DNA from: Siphonodentalium dalli
Lineage: Eukaryota; Mollusca; Scaphopoda; Gadilida; Siphonodentaliidae
Length of the DNA: 64,000 nt
NCBI GenBank assembly: GCA_032622095.1
Contig: CP136064.1
Span: 190,763,794 to 190,827,793 of the forward strand
Direction of reading: 5' to 3'
The notes below the pieces were generated by a model. The model was not told the origin of the DNA. It saw only the letters and a program-made list of their open reading frames with translations, and made no database searches. The translations under genes were made by a program, and so were the position numbers. Below, in pieces: positions 25,018 through 36,960 of the stretch. How positions within the stretch are numbered: position 1 is the first letter of the stretch; every line of letters starts with the position of its first letter.

Positions 25018-25478
25018 AAGATGCATAATCTGATTAAATGCACTTAAATTACTATTTCTTTGGCTTCGGGGGTAAACAATATTTGAATCGAGTCAAGGAA
25101 CCCACCCATAAAAGTTCAGACTGATCAGATATTGATTTTTTAAATTTTTTATTTCCCGAGATATGTAATTTTTGGCGGCCTGGTAAATATTTGTCAAGCC
25201 GATTGTCTCGGACCAAATTGCAGATGAAGATGAATAACTCTAAAATTAAGTGGCTTTGGATGTTAAATATTTGACATTCTGGCCAAATTTCATTGAAAAA
25301 AATGTTGATAACTAAAAAAATTGGGAAATTTTATGTCATAGTTGACAGTGGTTTAATAGCATTATTTTGGCAATTAATCGATTCCGATAACTGAAGTGGC
25401 ATTTCAAGAAATGTTGTTGTTGTTGGAATCTGATGATATGGGATCCATCGAATCAGATTGAGTACCTTTAAATATAAT
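25018..25478 (+). repeat. Dispersed repeat pair, copy 2, in an ASCC1 intron
   Basis: Counterpart of 15393-15832. It contains no exon. Confidence 0.6.
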
Positions 25479-25652
25479 GAAAGTTGTCACTAATTATAAC
25501 ATGAATGTTGCATGGTCACCCGAAGAATTCTGAGCTCCGGCCATATCTTCATTGTTCAATATTTACACATCTATTTAATACATTCTTGATTTTAAAAATT
25601 TTCTCTCATGCAAATTATATTGAGTGATAGTATATTGTACTATATACACAGG

Positions 25653-26047
25653 CAAGCCTTGAAATAGTGTCTGTCATTTGCAGAATGAGGTCCCCAGTTG
25701 GTGAATTTAGTGACGCTATCTCACACTGTGGGCTAGCATCACCAAATTCACCCTCTGGGAACCTCATTCAGCTGAGGCCTCAACTGCCATGGGAGACCTA
25801 GGATCAGATTGAAGTTCCCCAGTTGAAGTTGGTGATGTTCACCGATTAGTGACCTCGATTATGCATTTTATCTTCTGAAAATTAGGGGTTATAGAAACTG
25901 AACAGAAGCAGAAAAGTACGGTAACTAAAACCAAGTTAATTTGAGACTAGAAATACATCCCAGGAGATGAGGCATAAGCAGAATGATGTCCCCGGAGGGT
26001 GAATATTTAGTGATGCTAACCAGCTATGCAGGCTAGAATCACTAAAT
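25653..26047. mobile_element. hAT-like MITE relative in an ASCC1 intron
   Basis: The left end caagccttgaaatagtgtct and the repeated block gaatgaggtcccc...caccctctggg match the element at 35142. The right end is lost near aaattac. It lies in the intron between the exons at 24650 and 26379. Confidence 0.65.
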
Positions 26048-26378
26048 TACAGGCACAATTTCAATGCCTGTACAAAGGGCATTAATTCTAGAGACTATGA
26101 ACGCAATGATAAAACTTTTGAGTATCTGCTACAAGCTATGAGTGCAATATCTTGGCAAAGTATTCATTTTCGCTAATTTATTCTGCAGATAAACAGGCTC
26201 AAATATGATGTGTGACTTTAAACATCAGCAAGCAAGATTTATTTTCATGTCAACTTTTGTTTTAATTACTTGTACATATGTATGAATATTTGTATGGCCT
26301 TTTTCATTATTGGCATTCTTTCGACAACTAATGAAGTTTACCAAGCCTTGTTTTCAATGCAAAACCATACTATTTCAG

Positions 26379-26515
26379 GACAGAGGATTAGATCCCACAA
26401 TTTTCCAGAATTCCAACAAACTTAATTTAACAATGGGAACAATGGTGTTACTGAGTGACAAGGAAGTTTCAAAAGCAGCTTCATTATTGGAGGACATCAA
26501 CGAGGATTTAATAAG
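26379..26515 (+). CDS. ASCC1: ASCC1, exon with first 2H motif (His replaced by Asn)
   Basis: The acceptor is tatttcag and the donor is ag|gtaatc. The exon enters in phase 0 and leaves two bases of an Arg codon. It encodes DRGLDPTIFQN, then KLNLTMGTMVLLSDKEV and an alanine/leucine-rich helix. IFQN..KL.LT.G..VLLS is the signature of the ASCC1/AKAP7NL phosphoesterase-like fold. Family members such as human ASCC1 carry HLT at the first HxT motif. Here the codon is AAT, giving NLT, so the first motif histidine is lost. The rest of the segment is well conserved, so this looks like a functional exon with one changed residue rather than a decayed one. Confidence 0.9.
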
Positions 26516-27261
26516 GTAATCTGATGATTGTCGAATTAACTCTGTATAAATTCCAGGCACGGATAGAGGCAATTTTTGTCATATCGGAGACTATAAATTA
26601 CATGTATATTTAAAAGCATACAAAACGATTTCTGTCATAAATAAGGTAATCTGAAGATACATGTATATGATTTGTGTATGAGTTATAACACACTTGGGTA
26701 TCTGTAAAAGAAGGCTGATCGACCTGACCCAGTGAAATTGTGTATTATTGTACATGTCCTGTTATAATTTCAAACCTTTCATTGCTCTCCTGTTCAATCA
26801 GCTTACACACAATCAATTCCAATTTCTTTGTGAGTTTCAACACATTCTACTTTGCATTGGTTGAGACCCGACAAAGGAGGGTGAATGGGTTTTTAAATAG
26901 ATTTATGAACCAAATTTAGATATAATATTGAACTCAACTCTTCACCATGCAACCAAACACTTACAGATGTTGAGGCTTGATCTGTTGATCATACATATCT
27001 ATAGGACTCAACCTAATTTATATATATCACGTAATACTAAATTGGACCCATTTTAGGCTTTCAATATGAACATACCTTTTTAAGATATTACTGCCAAAGA
27101 TATCACTATAAATACCAGTAATCAAATGTTTATATGTTAGTCAAAATACCTATCTCTTGGATTTCCCCATTTGAAACGAGCAGGAAGCTATCTGGTTGAC
27201 AACCACGTTTGAATGATAATGGTCTACACTGAGGCAGTTAGCATTGACTATCTGTTTTCAG

Positions 27262-27381
27262 GCCGATTCTGAAGAATGTGCCAATGACCTGCGAGATTGT
27301 TGGCCTTGAATACATGAACGATGACCCTGGAGCCGTGGATGTGTTATATGCTAAAGTTGAATCTGTCAATGATGCTGACAA
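27262..27381 (+). CDS. ASCC1: ASCC1, central exon of the 2H-like domain
   Basis: The acceptor is ctgttttcag and the donor is gacaa|gtaaga. The first base completes the Arg codon from the previous exon and the last two bases start a Lys codon. It encodes PILKNVPMTCEIVGLEYMND, then DPGAVDVLYAKV. The GLEYMNDDPG..DVLYAKV block is highly characteristic of ASCC1, where human has GIEYMNDDPGMVDVLYAKV. Reading frame and splice phases agree with both neighbouring exons, which strongly supports the gene model. Confidence 0.93.
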
Positions 27382-28315
27382 GTAAGAGCCCTCTATATTA
27401 TTTAGAGATTCATTGATTCTTTATTTGTATAATATTTACAGGCTTATGGTGATAAGAAAAAAAGTTATATTATACAGGAGCGGCTTGGCCGAAATTGGCC
27501 TTCTCCCCGTCTCCCCTACGTATACATGTACAAACATAAAGTGACAACTAATAAAGAGAAATGGTAAAAATACCATGGATGGAATATACTGTAAATGACT
27601 GCAGACAAATAATGTGTCCAAACCAAGTCTGTAAAACAACTATCGTCAGCAAGTACATGAAAAAAATAGATTGGCTTTATTCTTATTTTCATTATTAGTA
27701 CATGTGTAACTATCCAATAATGAGATCACGCATATCAAAATCATTGTTAAATAAACATTACTGTTACAGTGGAATTACCAAAAAAGTCCAATTATAAATT
27801 TATTCTGAGTCGTATATGGAAAGATACTTGAATCATACTTCACAAGTCATTTGAACAGTTCGTCCCATGAGTGCCCACACACGTAATTAGATGTATTTAT
27901 TTTTTCATTATTTGATTGTTTGCGAAATTTTCTCAGTTTGACTTGCAGTGACAGTTGTATTGCCCATGTGGGTCATTCCAGACAGTGCAAGTCAAATCCC
28001 TTCGATTTTTGAGTCATTCTGAACTCCTCGACCCTTGACCTTATGGTACGGAGAATGACGAGGTTTGTCAAATTATTATTCTGTATGCCTGATATCCTGG
28101 TAGAGTTATCCTCTCTCTCACACATAATGTAATTGAAATGGCAGTCACGTTGTTATTTATTGAAGGTCGCGGATACAAGGATATTAATTGTCGGTGCATC
28201 AGGACAGTACTCCAAAACACAAGATGCACACAAAATGTTATTTTTCACAATTGTTTGTTATATTTTGAAGAAATTTGTCCTTAATTGATCCCCCGTAATA
28301 CTTTGTTTAATTTAA

Positions 28316-28582
28316 CCCTTCCATGACCGCCAATGCATTTTCTTATACATGCAAGTTATATATGCAGCATTAAAGATCCTGTGCCAGTGCATTATCTCAT
28401 ATATGCGATTCTCCCATAGGGAGCCTCACATATATAAGAGAATGCATTGACCTAGTAATATTTACCTTGACATTGTAAGCCAGTGCATTCATTTATATAT
28501 GAGAGGCTCCCTATGGGAGACTCGCATATATAAGAGAATGCACTGGCACAGGATCTTTAATGCTGCACCAGCGCAGCTCCCT
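28316..28582. mobile_element. TTAA-type palindromic MITE in an ASCC1 intron
   Basis: The left flank is TTAA (28312-28315) and the left end is cccttccatga. It holds two gcattctcttatatatg-type palindromes and the gcattaaagatcctgtgcc block at both ends. The right end is cut where the tandem-repeat element 28590-29690 begins. Confidence 0.7.
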
Positions 28583-28589
28583 TTAATAG

Positions 28590-29690
28590 TCGATTTTTTC
28601 TCTCCAAAACTCGACTTATAGTTTGATGAGGGACGGTGGGTGGGCGGCGTGTTTTGCTTATAACTCAACCGTTTATTGACGGATTAAAAAGTGTGAGTAC
28701 ATATCCATGCACGTAAGCTGCAGACAAAAAATCGGGTTCGTCCGCACATTTATTACAGAGTTATGGCCCTTTGCCATTTTTCACTGATTTTAGGCTCGTT
28801 AGCGCAACAACTTCAACAAACGTTATCTGATTCGATTGAAATTTTGGATATAGGTGTCTCCCAAGAATATCTCGGACGTGTTCGAAAACCGGCCTGGTCC
28901 GATAAAATTTGATAGTGTTATGGCCCTTAATTAGTCATTTTTCACGAATTTTCAGCTCGTTAGCGTGATAACTTCAACAAACGTTATCCGATTTGATTGA
29001 AATTTGGTATCTAGGTGTCTCCCAGGAATATCTCGGACGAGTTCGAAAACCGGCCTGGTCCGATAAAATTTGATAGAGTTATGGCCCTTAATTAGTCATT
29101 TTTCCCGAAATTTCAGCTCGTTAGCGCGATAACTTCAACAAACGTTATCCGATTTGATTGAAATTTGGTATATAGGTGTCTCCCAAGAATATCTTGGACG
29201 AGTTCGAAAACCGGCCTGGTCCGATAAAATTTGATAGAGTTATGGCCCTTAATTAGTCATTTTTCACGAATTTTCAGCTCGTTAGCGCGATAACTTCAAC
29301 AAACATTATCCGATTTGATTGAAATTTGGTATATTAGTGTCTTCCAATAATATCCTGGACGAGTTCGAAAATTTGATAGAGTTATGGCCCTTAATTAGTC
29401 ATTTTTCGTGAATTTTTAGCTCGTTAGCGCGATAACTTCAACAAACATCCTCCGATTTGTTTAAAATTTGGAATAGACATACTTGCCAAGAATATTTCGG
29501 ACAAGTTCGAAAACCAGCCTGGCCCGATAAAATTTTATAGAGTTATGGCCCTTAATTAGTCATTTTTCGATTTTACCTATTAATTAGTCTACCGATACTG
29601 ATGCACACCAATTGGCGGTAGCCACCGTCGGTAAGCCACCGAAAACGAGACACAGCATCTCTGATGCCACCTCTTGTGAAATGGTTAATA
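28590..29690 (-). mobile_element. Pearl/Helentron-like tandem element, ASCC1 intron
   Basis: Six units of about 160 bp carry gttatggcccttaattagtc, gctcgttagcgcgataactt and aaaaccggcctggtccgata. One end has a GC-rich ggtgggtgggcggcg tract and the hairpin cgattttttctctccaaaactcg with flanking agt/act. The other end is a flank with agagatgctgtgtctcg-like sequence. The copy at 61617-62690 is the same element in opposite orientation. The layout (flank, monomer array, GC-rich tract, hairpin) resembles bivalve pearl elements, now seen as Helitron-related. Confidence 0.65.
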
Positions 29691-30054
29691 GATAATTCAG
29701 ACAAAAATGGAAAATTTATCTTATAAATTTTGCGACCAAGATTGTGAGATATTCGATTCGATCGAAAACCTGGTATTTGCAGGGACAAAACATGACGGTA
29801 AATATCGGGAAAATGTCAAAGCATTGAAATGTATTCTGAAAATCATATTCAAACTAAAATATTTTAACTTACTACACGATTAGCAATGTTTTTGTTGACA
29901 AACCACAAACTGACAAAGTCACAATTTTGTTTACATAATGGTTTCAACATGCAAAGTTTTGTTATTGGACAACTGTCAATATTGAATATAAGAACAAAGT
30001 TGATCAATTTCTCCAAGTTCTCCTTAATTTATTAAATTCACAATTTATATTCAG

Positions 30055-30256
30055 GTTGCAAATCCTCGCTGACAGGATCGTGGATAAGATGTCATCAGCC
30101 AGCTTTATGCAACGAGATTATGACAAAGTTAAGCTACACATAACTGTTATGAACACACTGATTAGGAAGGACCCCAGTGGAGCCTCAATAGTCAGGAGGT
30201 CAGACAGACCAAGAGGTGCAGAAAGGGAGTCATTTGATGCAACTAATATTCTCAAG
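30055..30256 (+). CDS. ASCC1: ASCC1, exon with second 2H motif
   Basis: The acceptor is atattcag and the donor is ctcaag|gtatta. The first base finishes the Lys codon and the exon ends in phase 0. It encodes LQILADRIVDKM, then KVKLHITVMNTLIRKDPSG and RESFDATNILK. The second HxT motif (HIT) is intact, unlike the first. The VMNTL.RKDP and RESFD..NILK blocks match ASCC1 across animals. The intron before it is about 2.7 kb and holds a TTAA-flanked MITE and a 1.1-kb tandem-repeat element. Confidence 0.93.
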
Positions 30257-31816
30257 GTATTAACTATTTGTTCCAAATATTTTTGCTTATTGGTTAGAAA
30301 AAATTTGTTACCCTTTTAATTGCAAATTTCAAGAAATGCGAATGGACTTGTGCACTTAATTTAATGTTTCAAACTGAAGGTTAAGCACTTAAGTGTGTCA
30401 ACTTAAAGGAATTATTTGGTCAAAAAATATTTTTTTTATCGTCATAATACTAATTATATATGTCTAACATACCCATTTCGCCAAGAAAATTCTAAATCGA
30501 GCAGATAGTATTTTTATTATTATGATATAACAAATATCGTGGAAGTATCCGAAGTGACTGATTAGTGCGATCACATGACTAGAACATGGCCGATCAGCCT
30601 CATCGACGCGGTTTGTTTACCTGATTCGCTTACCGGTGACAGCGGTGGGTGGAGCTTGAAATAATTTCGCCAATCGCGTAAAGAGTTGATAAATAAAATA
30701 TTGCAGTTTCCGGTTAATTACCTTTTATACAATAAATGGCGATCATTGAATAAAACTGTTTGAATGAACTGGATTTGCGCTAGATTGTTAGATTATATAA
30801 CGAATAATGATGGCTAAAATGTAAGTTGAAGCGATAAAAGTTGTGTGAAATGAGATTAATTTATGCAGAAATGCAATGAGCGGAATATAGTGCGAAACTA
30901 ACTTGAACTGTTTCTGAAAGAATACAAGTTTGGCCTTCTAGCTTCTTCATTGTATGGTACAAATTTCGGAAGCTAGTTTATACACTGGTGTCATGCCGTT
31001 GTGTGCTATAGGAGTACAGTTAAACACACGTGGGGAGTGATTAAAAGGTGGCGGTTATTATACTAGTACATGTATCATGATGGCTTATATTCATCATAAT
31101 TTATATTAATGTTCCTCTCTGTTTCTTCACACAAAGTCTTTTGTGTGGAGAAGTGCACGGTTTCCAGTCAAGATACGATCAGATAGTGCGTAAACAAAAG
31201 AATTAACTCGAATACACAACAGACTATCGAAACTACAATAATTATTAATTAGGCACTTCGGCATATTTTTGATTATATTATTGACTTTCAAGAGAGGAAG
31301 TTTTTAACTGTTGTTAGCCTAGAAAAAATCCAATGATTGCCTCTAATAAAGATAAAGAGCGTTCTCAATTATGAACGTGATCTATGGGCGATTTTGTATG
31401 TGGTATTTTGTCATCTTAATATAAAGAGCGCCCACAATTTCCGTCTTCCAAATGCGGTAGATGTATTCTCACTGAAAGTTCAGCCACAGGAAGTTTCTCA
31501 TTTTATGCGCCCATTTTTGAATAACGGGACGTATTATGTTATTGGTCTGTCTGTCAGTCTATTTTAAGTTTCTGGATCATAACTTTAGATAGTCTCAACT
31601 GAATGAAATGAAATGAAATTTGGTATGTGGGTTTACAAGCACAGAATACAGATCAAGTTCGAATTTGGGTTATTTGAGTTATGGCCCCTTTTTGGAATTA
31701 CCACGGTTGTATTTTGCCATGCCCCAGCAATGTTCTTGTTCAGTCTTATAAAATTCAGATTGAATAAGTACCTGCCTATTTACAATTGTGAGAAGTGATT
31801 GTTATATTTATTTAAG
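30257..31816 (+). other. Last ASCC1 intron
   Basis: A 1.56-kb intron bounded by gtatta and tttaag. It contains a ccatcgtttat-free, AT-rich stretch and a short ccataact-type repeat relic near 31570-31700, and no exon. Confidence 0.6.
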
Positions 31817-31936
31817 AAATTTGGTCACTATAACTTTGGAACATACACCATTCCATCCATCCACATTTCGGAGAAGATGAGGACATCACCTGATGGTTAC
31901 TATGCCTGCGCGGGACAAATTAAACTACCTACGTAG
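31817..31936 (+). CDS. ASCC1: ASCC1, terminal coding exon
   Basis: The acceptor is tatttaag, and the exon continues in phase 0 from NILK. It encodes KFGHYNFGTYTIPSIHISEK, then GYYACAGQIKLPT and a TAG stop at 31934-31936. This corresponds to the conserved ASCC1 C-terminus (F..FYFG....SIHIS.R, then Y.SCGQI). The exon is only 40 codons including the stop, and no ORF scan with a start-codon requirement would show it. A canonical poly(A) signal follows within about 50 bases. Confidence 0.92.
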   Translation, partial: KFGHYNFGTYTIPSIHISEKMRTSPDGYYACAGQIKLPT

Positions 31937-31981
31937 CATTTCTGTGTATTAGATATTGTTTATACTGTTGATTTATGATAA

Positions 31982-31987
31982 AATAAA
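31982..31987 (+). promoter_or_regulatory. Poly(A) signal of ASCC1
   Basis: AATAAA lies 46 bases after the ASCC1 stop codon. This is a canonical cleavage and polyadenylation hexamer and implies a very short 3' UTR. Confidence 0.65.
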
Positions 31988-32017
31988 CCGTGTTTATTTT
32001 TAACCCTTTCTTTATTA

Positions 32018-32400
32018 AATGACGAGTAGTTTACCGTAACTCTTTCAGTGCCAAGTCCGAATTTTGTATCAACCCATATTTCCTTGATCATCTCCTTTTA
32101 TACTCAACAGAATATATGCAACAACTGAATGAATTTGAGCCATGGACGATTGCAAAATACACTCATGAATGTGCTCTCTGAACGATGCAAACAACATGAT
32201 AATTATAATGAATATGAGTTTATGACTCCAGCCATAAATTCAATTTCATTATAATTACCATGTTGATTGCATCGTTCAGAGAGCAGATGAGTGTATTTTG
32301 CACAAACCCATGGCTCAAATTCATTCATTTGTTACATATTATTCTATTGTATTCTATTAGATGGTCCCATAAATGGCCAGATTTGGGGTAAACTACCCCT
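32018..32400. mobile_element. TTAA-flanked foldback element just after ASCC1
   Basis: TTAA at 32014-32017 and 32401-32404. There are long inverted arms, 32108-32212 with 32251-32342, sharing gcatcgttcagagagca and atggctcaaattcattca. The outer ends agtagtttacc / ggtaaactacc are inverted too. It starts about 80 bases after the ASCC1 stop codon. Confidence 0.6.
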
Positions 32401-33471
32401 TTAAGAACGTTCAGATAATAATTTCAACAATATTGCCAAACTTATGAACAAAACATCTCTCATCAATATGAATAGGAATCCTTCTGCACATCTATTATCT
32501 GTTTGCTTGCTTACTTCTTGAACATCCCTCCTGATAAATTATAGACCATTCGATGTACTTGTACCTACTGAATTCGGATAATCCATTCAGCAAAGAAAGG
32601 GTTGATCATAAATACATGGTGCTCTGACATCGTAATGACAAAAAATTAATATAATCTATCATGAACTAGGTTATGAGATTGAAAAATCTGATATGATGGG
32701 ACCAATACATATATGCCACACATGATGCTTGTTCTGATTAAAATCACACTTAAACGCTCAGCGTAATAAGTCTAACAAAATTAGGTGGGGTTTCTAATTA
32801 CTACCAGCAGGTAAAGCGATACAACCAATCAGACGATAGTCGCATGGAATCCCTAAGACTAAGGGAATTCCTTCAGCAAGTGTGATTCCAGTAAATCCTG
32901 CGATTCCAGTAAATCCCGCCCCATATTTGAGAACTTTTCTGCCGCATGGCTAATTTCACAGTGTTTACTTATTCAGAGTTTACGACAACCAATTAAACAC
33001 TGAAAAGCATATATAAAGAGTCCAGAATTGACCAATAATACCTAACATCCAATATGATGTTGATTTCTAAGTGAAACAAAGAAAATATTATTTTGTTTCG
33101 ATTCATAAACGGATAAAATGTGATTGATTGCAGTTGAAATTATGTCACAAGGCACAGAAGATATTCTGAGAAAACAAAAGACATTCACGGAAATGAAACC
33201 GAAAGTACATTATGCCAGTGGACAGTGACGTCATACTACAGGGGTTGCATGTGGATGCTATTTATAGCGACAGTAATGTGACAAATAGCAGATATCGTCA
33301 GACTGAGCGCTTGAGTGCGATTTTAATCAGAACTGACACGAGGCTTGCCAAGAGCAATATATAAGTGGGAGGGGTGGGGGGACTTATATTGAGAATTGCC
33401 AAACAAACTTTTAAAACAATCCATACCTTTATAGCTCTTCAGATCATCTTGTACCAACAAACCCATTTTAA

Positions 33472-33630
33472 CCCTTTCATGATGGGAGCTGCGCTGTTGC
33501 AGCATTAAAGATCCTGTGCCATTGCATTCTCTTATATATGCGAGGCTCCCTGTGGGAGATTTACATATGTAAGAAAATGCACTGGCACAGGGTTTTTTCC
33601 AAATTTCAGCAAGCTGCAGTCATGAAAGGG
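33472..33630. mobile_element. TTAA-type palindromic MITE, right flank changed
   Basis: The left flank is TTAA (33468-33471), and the ends are ccctttcatga and tcatgaaaggg. The right flank reads ctca instead of ttaa. The core palindrome around ttatatatgcgaggctccc is intact. Confidence 0.72.
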
Positions 33631-34107
33631 CTCAAGACCGGTTGACAATGTTTGGTTTTATAGATTGCAGCCTAGAAAAGTCACTGCCCTGTCATTTTAC
33701 GAACGAACCTATATGAGATCCCTCAAGATAACTTCTCTCATAATATATTAGTAGACACGACTGGTCTAATTTTCTTGACGTAAGTACATGCTCTCCTGTA
33801 TTCATATGGCTTTTATGAAACTCCAACTTGGGAACTATCAGTCTTGTTAAAACTAGACCATGTTTCATTTCAATCAACTTACGGTCTAGGGACTCCCATG
33901 GAATAAATTATTTCAAATGGGAGGAATCGGGGCAATGAAATTATTTGCACATTCAGCTGGCACATTGAAGAATGCGTTGTCTGACCAATCAATAGCAAAA
34001 CCAATTATTATTCACACTTTGTCACTTATTCACGCGTTATTATCTTTCTGTCCAAAGTATTACGGAAAGCGTAAGTGATGGAGAAAGCATGACTGTATGA
34101 AAACAAC

Positions 34108-34229
34108 ATGGCTCTCAATGTTGCAATTATGAATGTATCGCAGAAAATAGGCACTGATTCACTGAAACCAGAACAAGAGAATATTCTACGTAGTTTATTG
34201 ATCCAAGGAAAAGACGTTTTAACTATTCT
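34108..34229 (+). pseudogene. RecQ/DEAD-type helicase N-terminal remnant
   Basis: An open stretch encodes MALNVAIMNVSQKIG, then SLKPEQENILRSLLIQGKDV and LTIL. The pattern LK.EQ..IL..LL.GKDVL.IL matches the region just before Walker A in RecQ-like helicases, where ILPTGxGKS should follow. Here ILR is followed by VSPIV and soon by a stop, so the Walker A lysine loop is absent. It could be an exon ending at cgg|gtttct with the rest elsewhere, or a relic. No second helicase exon was recognised downstream. Confidence 0.38.
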
Positions 34230-34299
34230 GCGGGTTTCTCCCATTGTTATTAACACATGTGGGCATTGTCGCATATGTCAATCAGAACAGTAAACAGTA

Positions 34300-35130
34300 C
34301 CTTATTTCGAAACATGAATATTAGATACACATGTAGCTGTTGCGAGCTGGGGATTGTCCGATCATCTCTGAGAGTACCAGAGTTTACAGAGTGTTTACTG
34401 TAATGAAACCTTGGTCTCGTTTTAACGACTGGGGAACTATCTTCTGCAAAATAACATGGGTTTATACATTTGTAACTCAGAACAAACCTGTAGCAGCAAT
34501 TTTCAAATTTATATACAGCTTGTGACCATCAAGCCAGATCTTTAAATAACAATTGAAATAAGACTTCAGGGCATTTAGTGTTCCCTCGTTAATTTAAATC
34601 GCCCAATTTAAAAAGTGGTTAACAACTTTTTGCAATGTATCTGATCATAATTTCAAAACTCTTTCAGGATTGGCTAGGGCCCTGCAAATTGGGGGAGGGG
34701 TTTGGTTTGGTGTGGTGTATAGTCGAACGAATTGGGGTTGAGATTCGCAAATCTTGAATCGAATATATGCATGAGCACAATCTGGATATCAAAATACCAA
34801 TTTCAGCGAAATTATACCTTCAGCTGGTAACATAAACCAGTATTGTGAACTTGGGAAATTTAGTGCCCAAAATATGGATAAAGACCATTTCAGCGGTATT
34901 TAATATTACGCGTACCGGGTCAAAATGAGTACGCAATTACAACGGCATTGGAAGGGTTACTGTCAAATCTAGTAAATTTTGTGTTTCTAAAATCACAACC
35001 TTCGTAAGTCTGTACTCTCGGGGTACAAATAAGCCTACGGGCAGAATAAGAGTACGAAGGGGACAATTCTGCTTAAGTCAATAAGAGCTTGTTGAAAACT
35101 GAGAAAAGTAACTAAGCGACACTATCAAGC
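34300..35130. other. Stretch without recognised gene
   Basis: No continuation of the helicase remnant was found, and no transposon boundary was seen. Confidence 0.4.
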
Positions 35131-35141
35131 TGTATGAAATC

Positions 35142-35472
35142 CAAGCCTATAAATATTGTGTCTGTCATTTGCTGAATGAGGTCCCCAGAGGGGAAGTATC
35201 TATAGTCTCAAATTAACAATGTGTTTAGTTACTTTTTCCCTTCCGTTCAGGTTCTATATCCCCTATTTTGCAGAAGATAAAATACATCAACGAGGTGACT
35301 AATGGGTGAACATCACCAACTTCAACTAGAGAACTTTAATCTGATCCCAGGTCTCCCATAGCAGTTGATGCCAAGGATCAGATTGAAGTTCTCTAGTTTT
35401 GGGATAGCATCACCAAATTCACCCTCTGGGGACCTCATTCTGCAAATGACAGATACACCTGTTCAAGGCTTG
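35142..35472. mobile_element. hAT-like MITE with 8-bp target duplication
   Basis: The ends are CAAGCCT and AGGCTTG, flanked by the exact 8-bp direct repeat ATGAAATC (35134-35141 and 35473-35480). The inverted arms share ctgtcatttgc, gaatgaggtccccagag and the aaattcaccctctgggg block. An 8-bp duplication and CA..TG ends are typical of hAT elements. It has no coding capacity. Confidence 0.8.
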
Positions 35473-36069
35473 ATGAAATCGCAAGGGGAGGAGAAAGATC
35501 CAAATGCATTGAGGTCAAATTGAGAACGTGTTATTTGTCATGGGCATTAATTACCAAACAGATTTCCAGGAACATGCTTGCAAGCATTCTTTGTCTAACC
35601 TGAGTGATGGCTCAATCAATTCTGGTAGGCCTGCAGTATACCCAGCATGAAGATCCCAATTTTTTTATTAAACATATGGTCCCAAAAAAAATACATCATA
35701 CAGGGTGGCAAAATTTCCAAATACAGGTATGCTTCTTTGGATCATATGATCAAATTGATTTGAATCACAGTCGAATTGAAACTGAGTGAACAGTAGTACA
35801 ACTCCGAGTTTAGCGAATCCCGGGGGAAAATAGGGTCTATGTTAATGGGTTTACAAAAATCTGATTGCACTGAGTGGAACTACCAGTTATGGTAATCTGA
35901 GAAACAATGTGTTAATGATAAATCATGATGAATATGTTTTAAATGGCAATGCTTGCAAGACAAATGTTTGTCCCCCCCCCCCAACAAAATTTCAGGTTGA
36001 CACAGGTTGACAATAGAAATCAGTGTGTGGGTCCCAGATGGTTTCTGGATGATATCTTCAGTAATCTAT

Positions 36070-36450
36070 ATATATAATAGAGTAGGATCTGTCTGTCCAT
36101 CCATCTGTCTTTGGGGATATTTCTTCTGATTTTAACCAAATTTGGTGTGGTGACTCGGTGTGAATACCGTATGTTAAGTTCATTATGAACCTATTTGCAG
36201 ACCAGATGTACGCTCTTTATATTATTTGTTTTCACTGTGGCCCGCGCCATCCAACAAAATAACAAGTATAAGCCCACTATGGGCTTATTCCAGAATCAAA
36301 TAAGTCCAATGTCAATGATTATGTCCGAGTAGGATCTGTCTGTCATGTGCACATAGTGCACACAGGGGCCGCAGGCTCTTGGCGCACACAGGGGCCACAA
36401 ATCCTCTGATGCCAAATATAGGCACCCAAAGGGAGCCTGTTTCAGCTAGT
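36070..36450 (+). mobile_element. Dispersed repeat ending in cagctagt, copy 2
   Basis: Counterpart of 2985-3510 in the same orientation, including tggcccgcgcc and gtgcacacagggg. Confidence 0.45.
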
Positions 36451-36489
36451 AATTACCGGTAATGAAATTAAACAATATTTGGTACGTGT

Positions 36490-36960
36490 TCTTATTGCTT
36501 AGGGGCACAGGTAAAGTTTGAATATGGACAAGGTCGACTTAGAATTTGCTGATTATTTTGGTTTTCGGACGATAACTTTAGTTTAGTTATCTGATTGTTT
36601 TCAATGGTATATTGATTACTCACATGACAATTAACACAGATCAATTTCAAATAAAGATGCATTCTGCCAAATTTTACCGGAATTATAACCCTTGTCCAGC
36701 CTTGTCGACTTAAAATTTGCAGATTATTTTGGTTTCCGGATGATAACTTTAGTGTTAGTTATCTGATTGTTTTCAAATTTGGTATTCATGTATGGATTAC
36801 CCACATGACAATACAAGTCAAGTTCAAATATGGGTTCAGTCCACTCATTTTTACCAGATTTGTGAACCTTGTTGACTTAGAATTTCCTCTTTCATGATTA
36901 TTTGATTTTAGGATGATAACTTTATAGACATAGAGTTTGCTGATTATTTTGGTGTCGAAC
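36490..36960 (+). repeat. Degenerate tandem repeat, about 180-bp unit
   Basis: About two and a half units carry gatgataactttagtgttag, ttatctgattgttttcaa and cttagaatttgc. They resemble the other ccataact-type arrays but lack a clear end. Confidence 0.5.
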
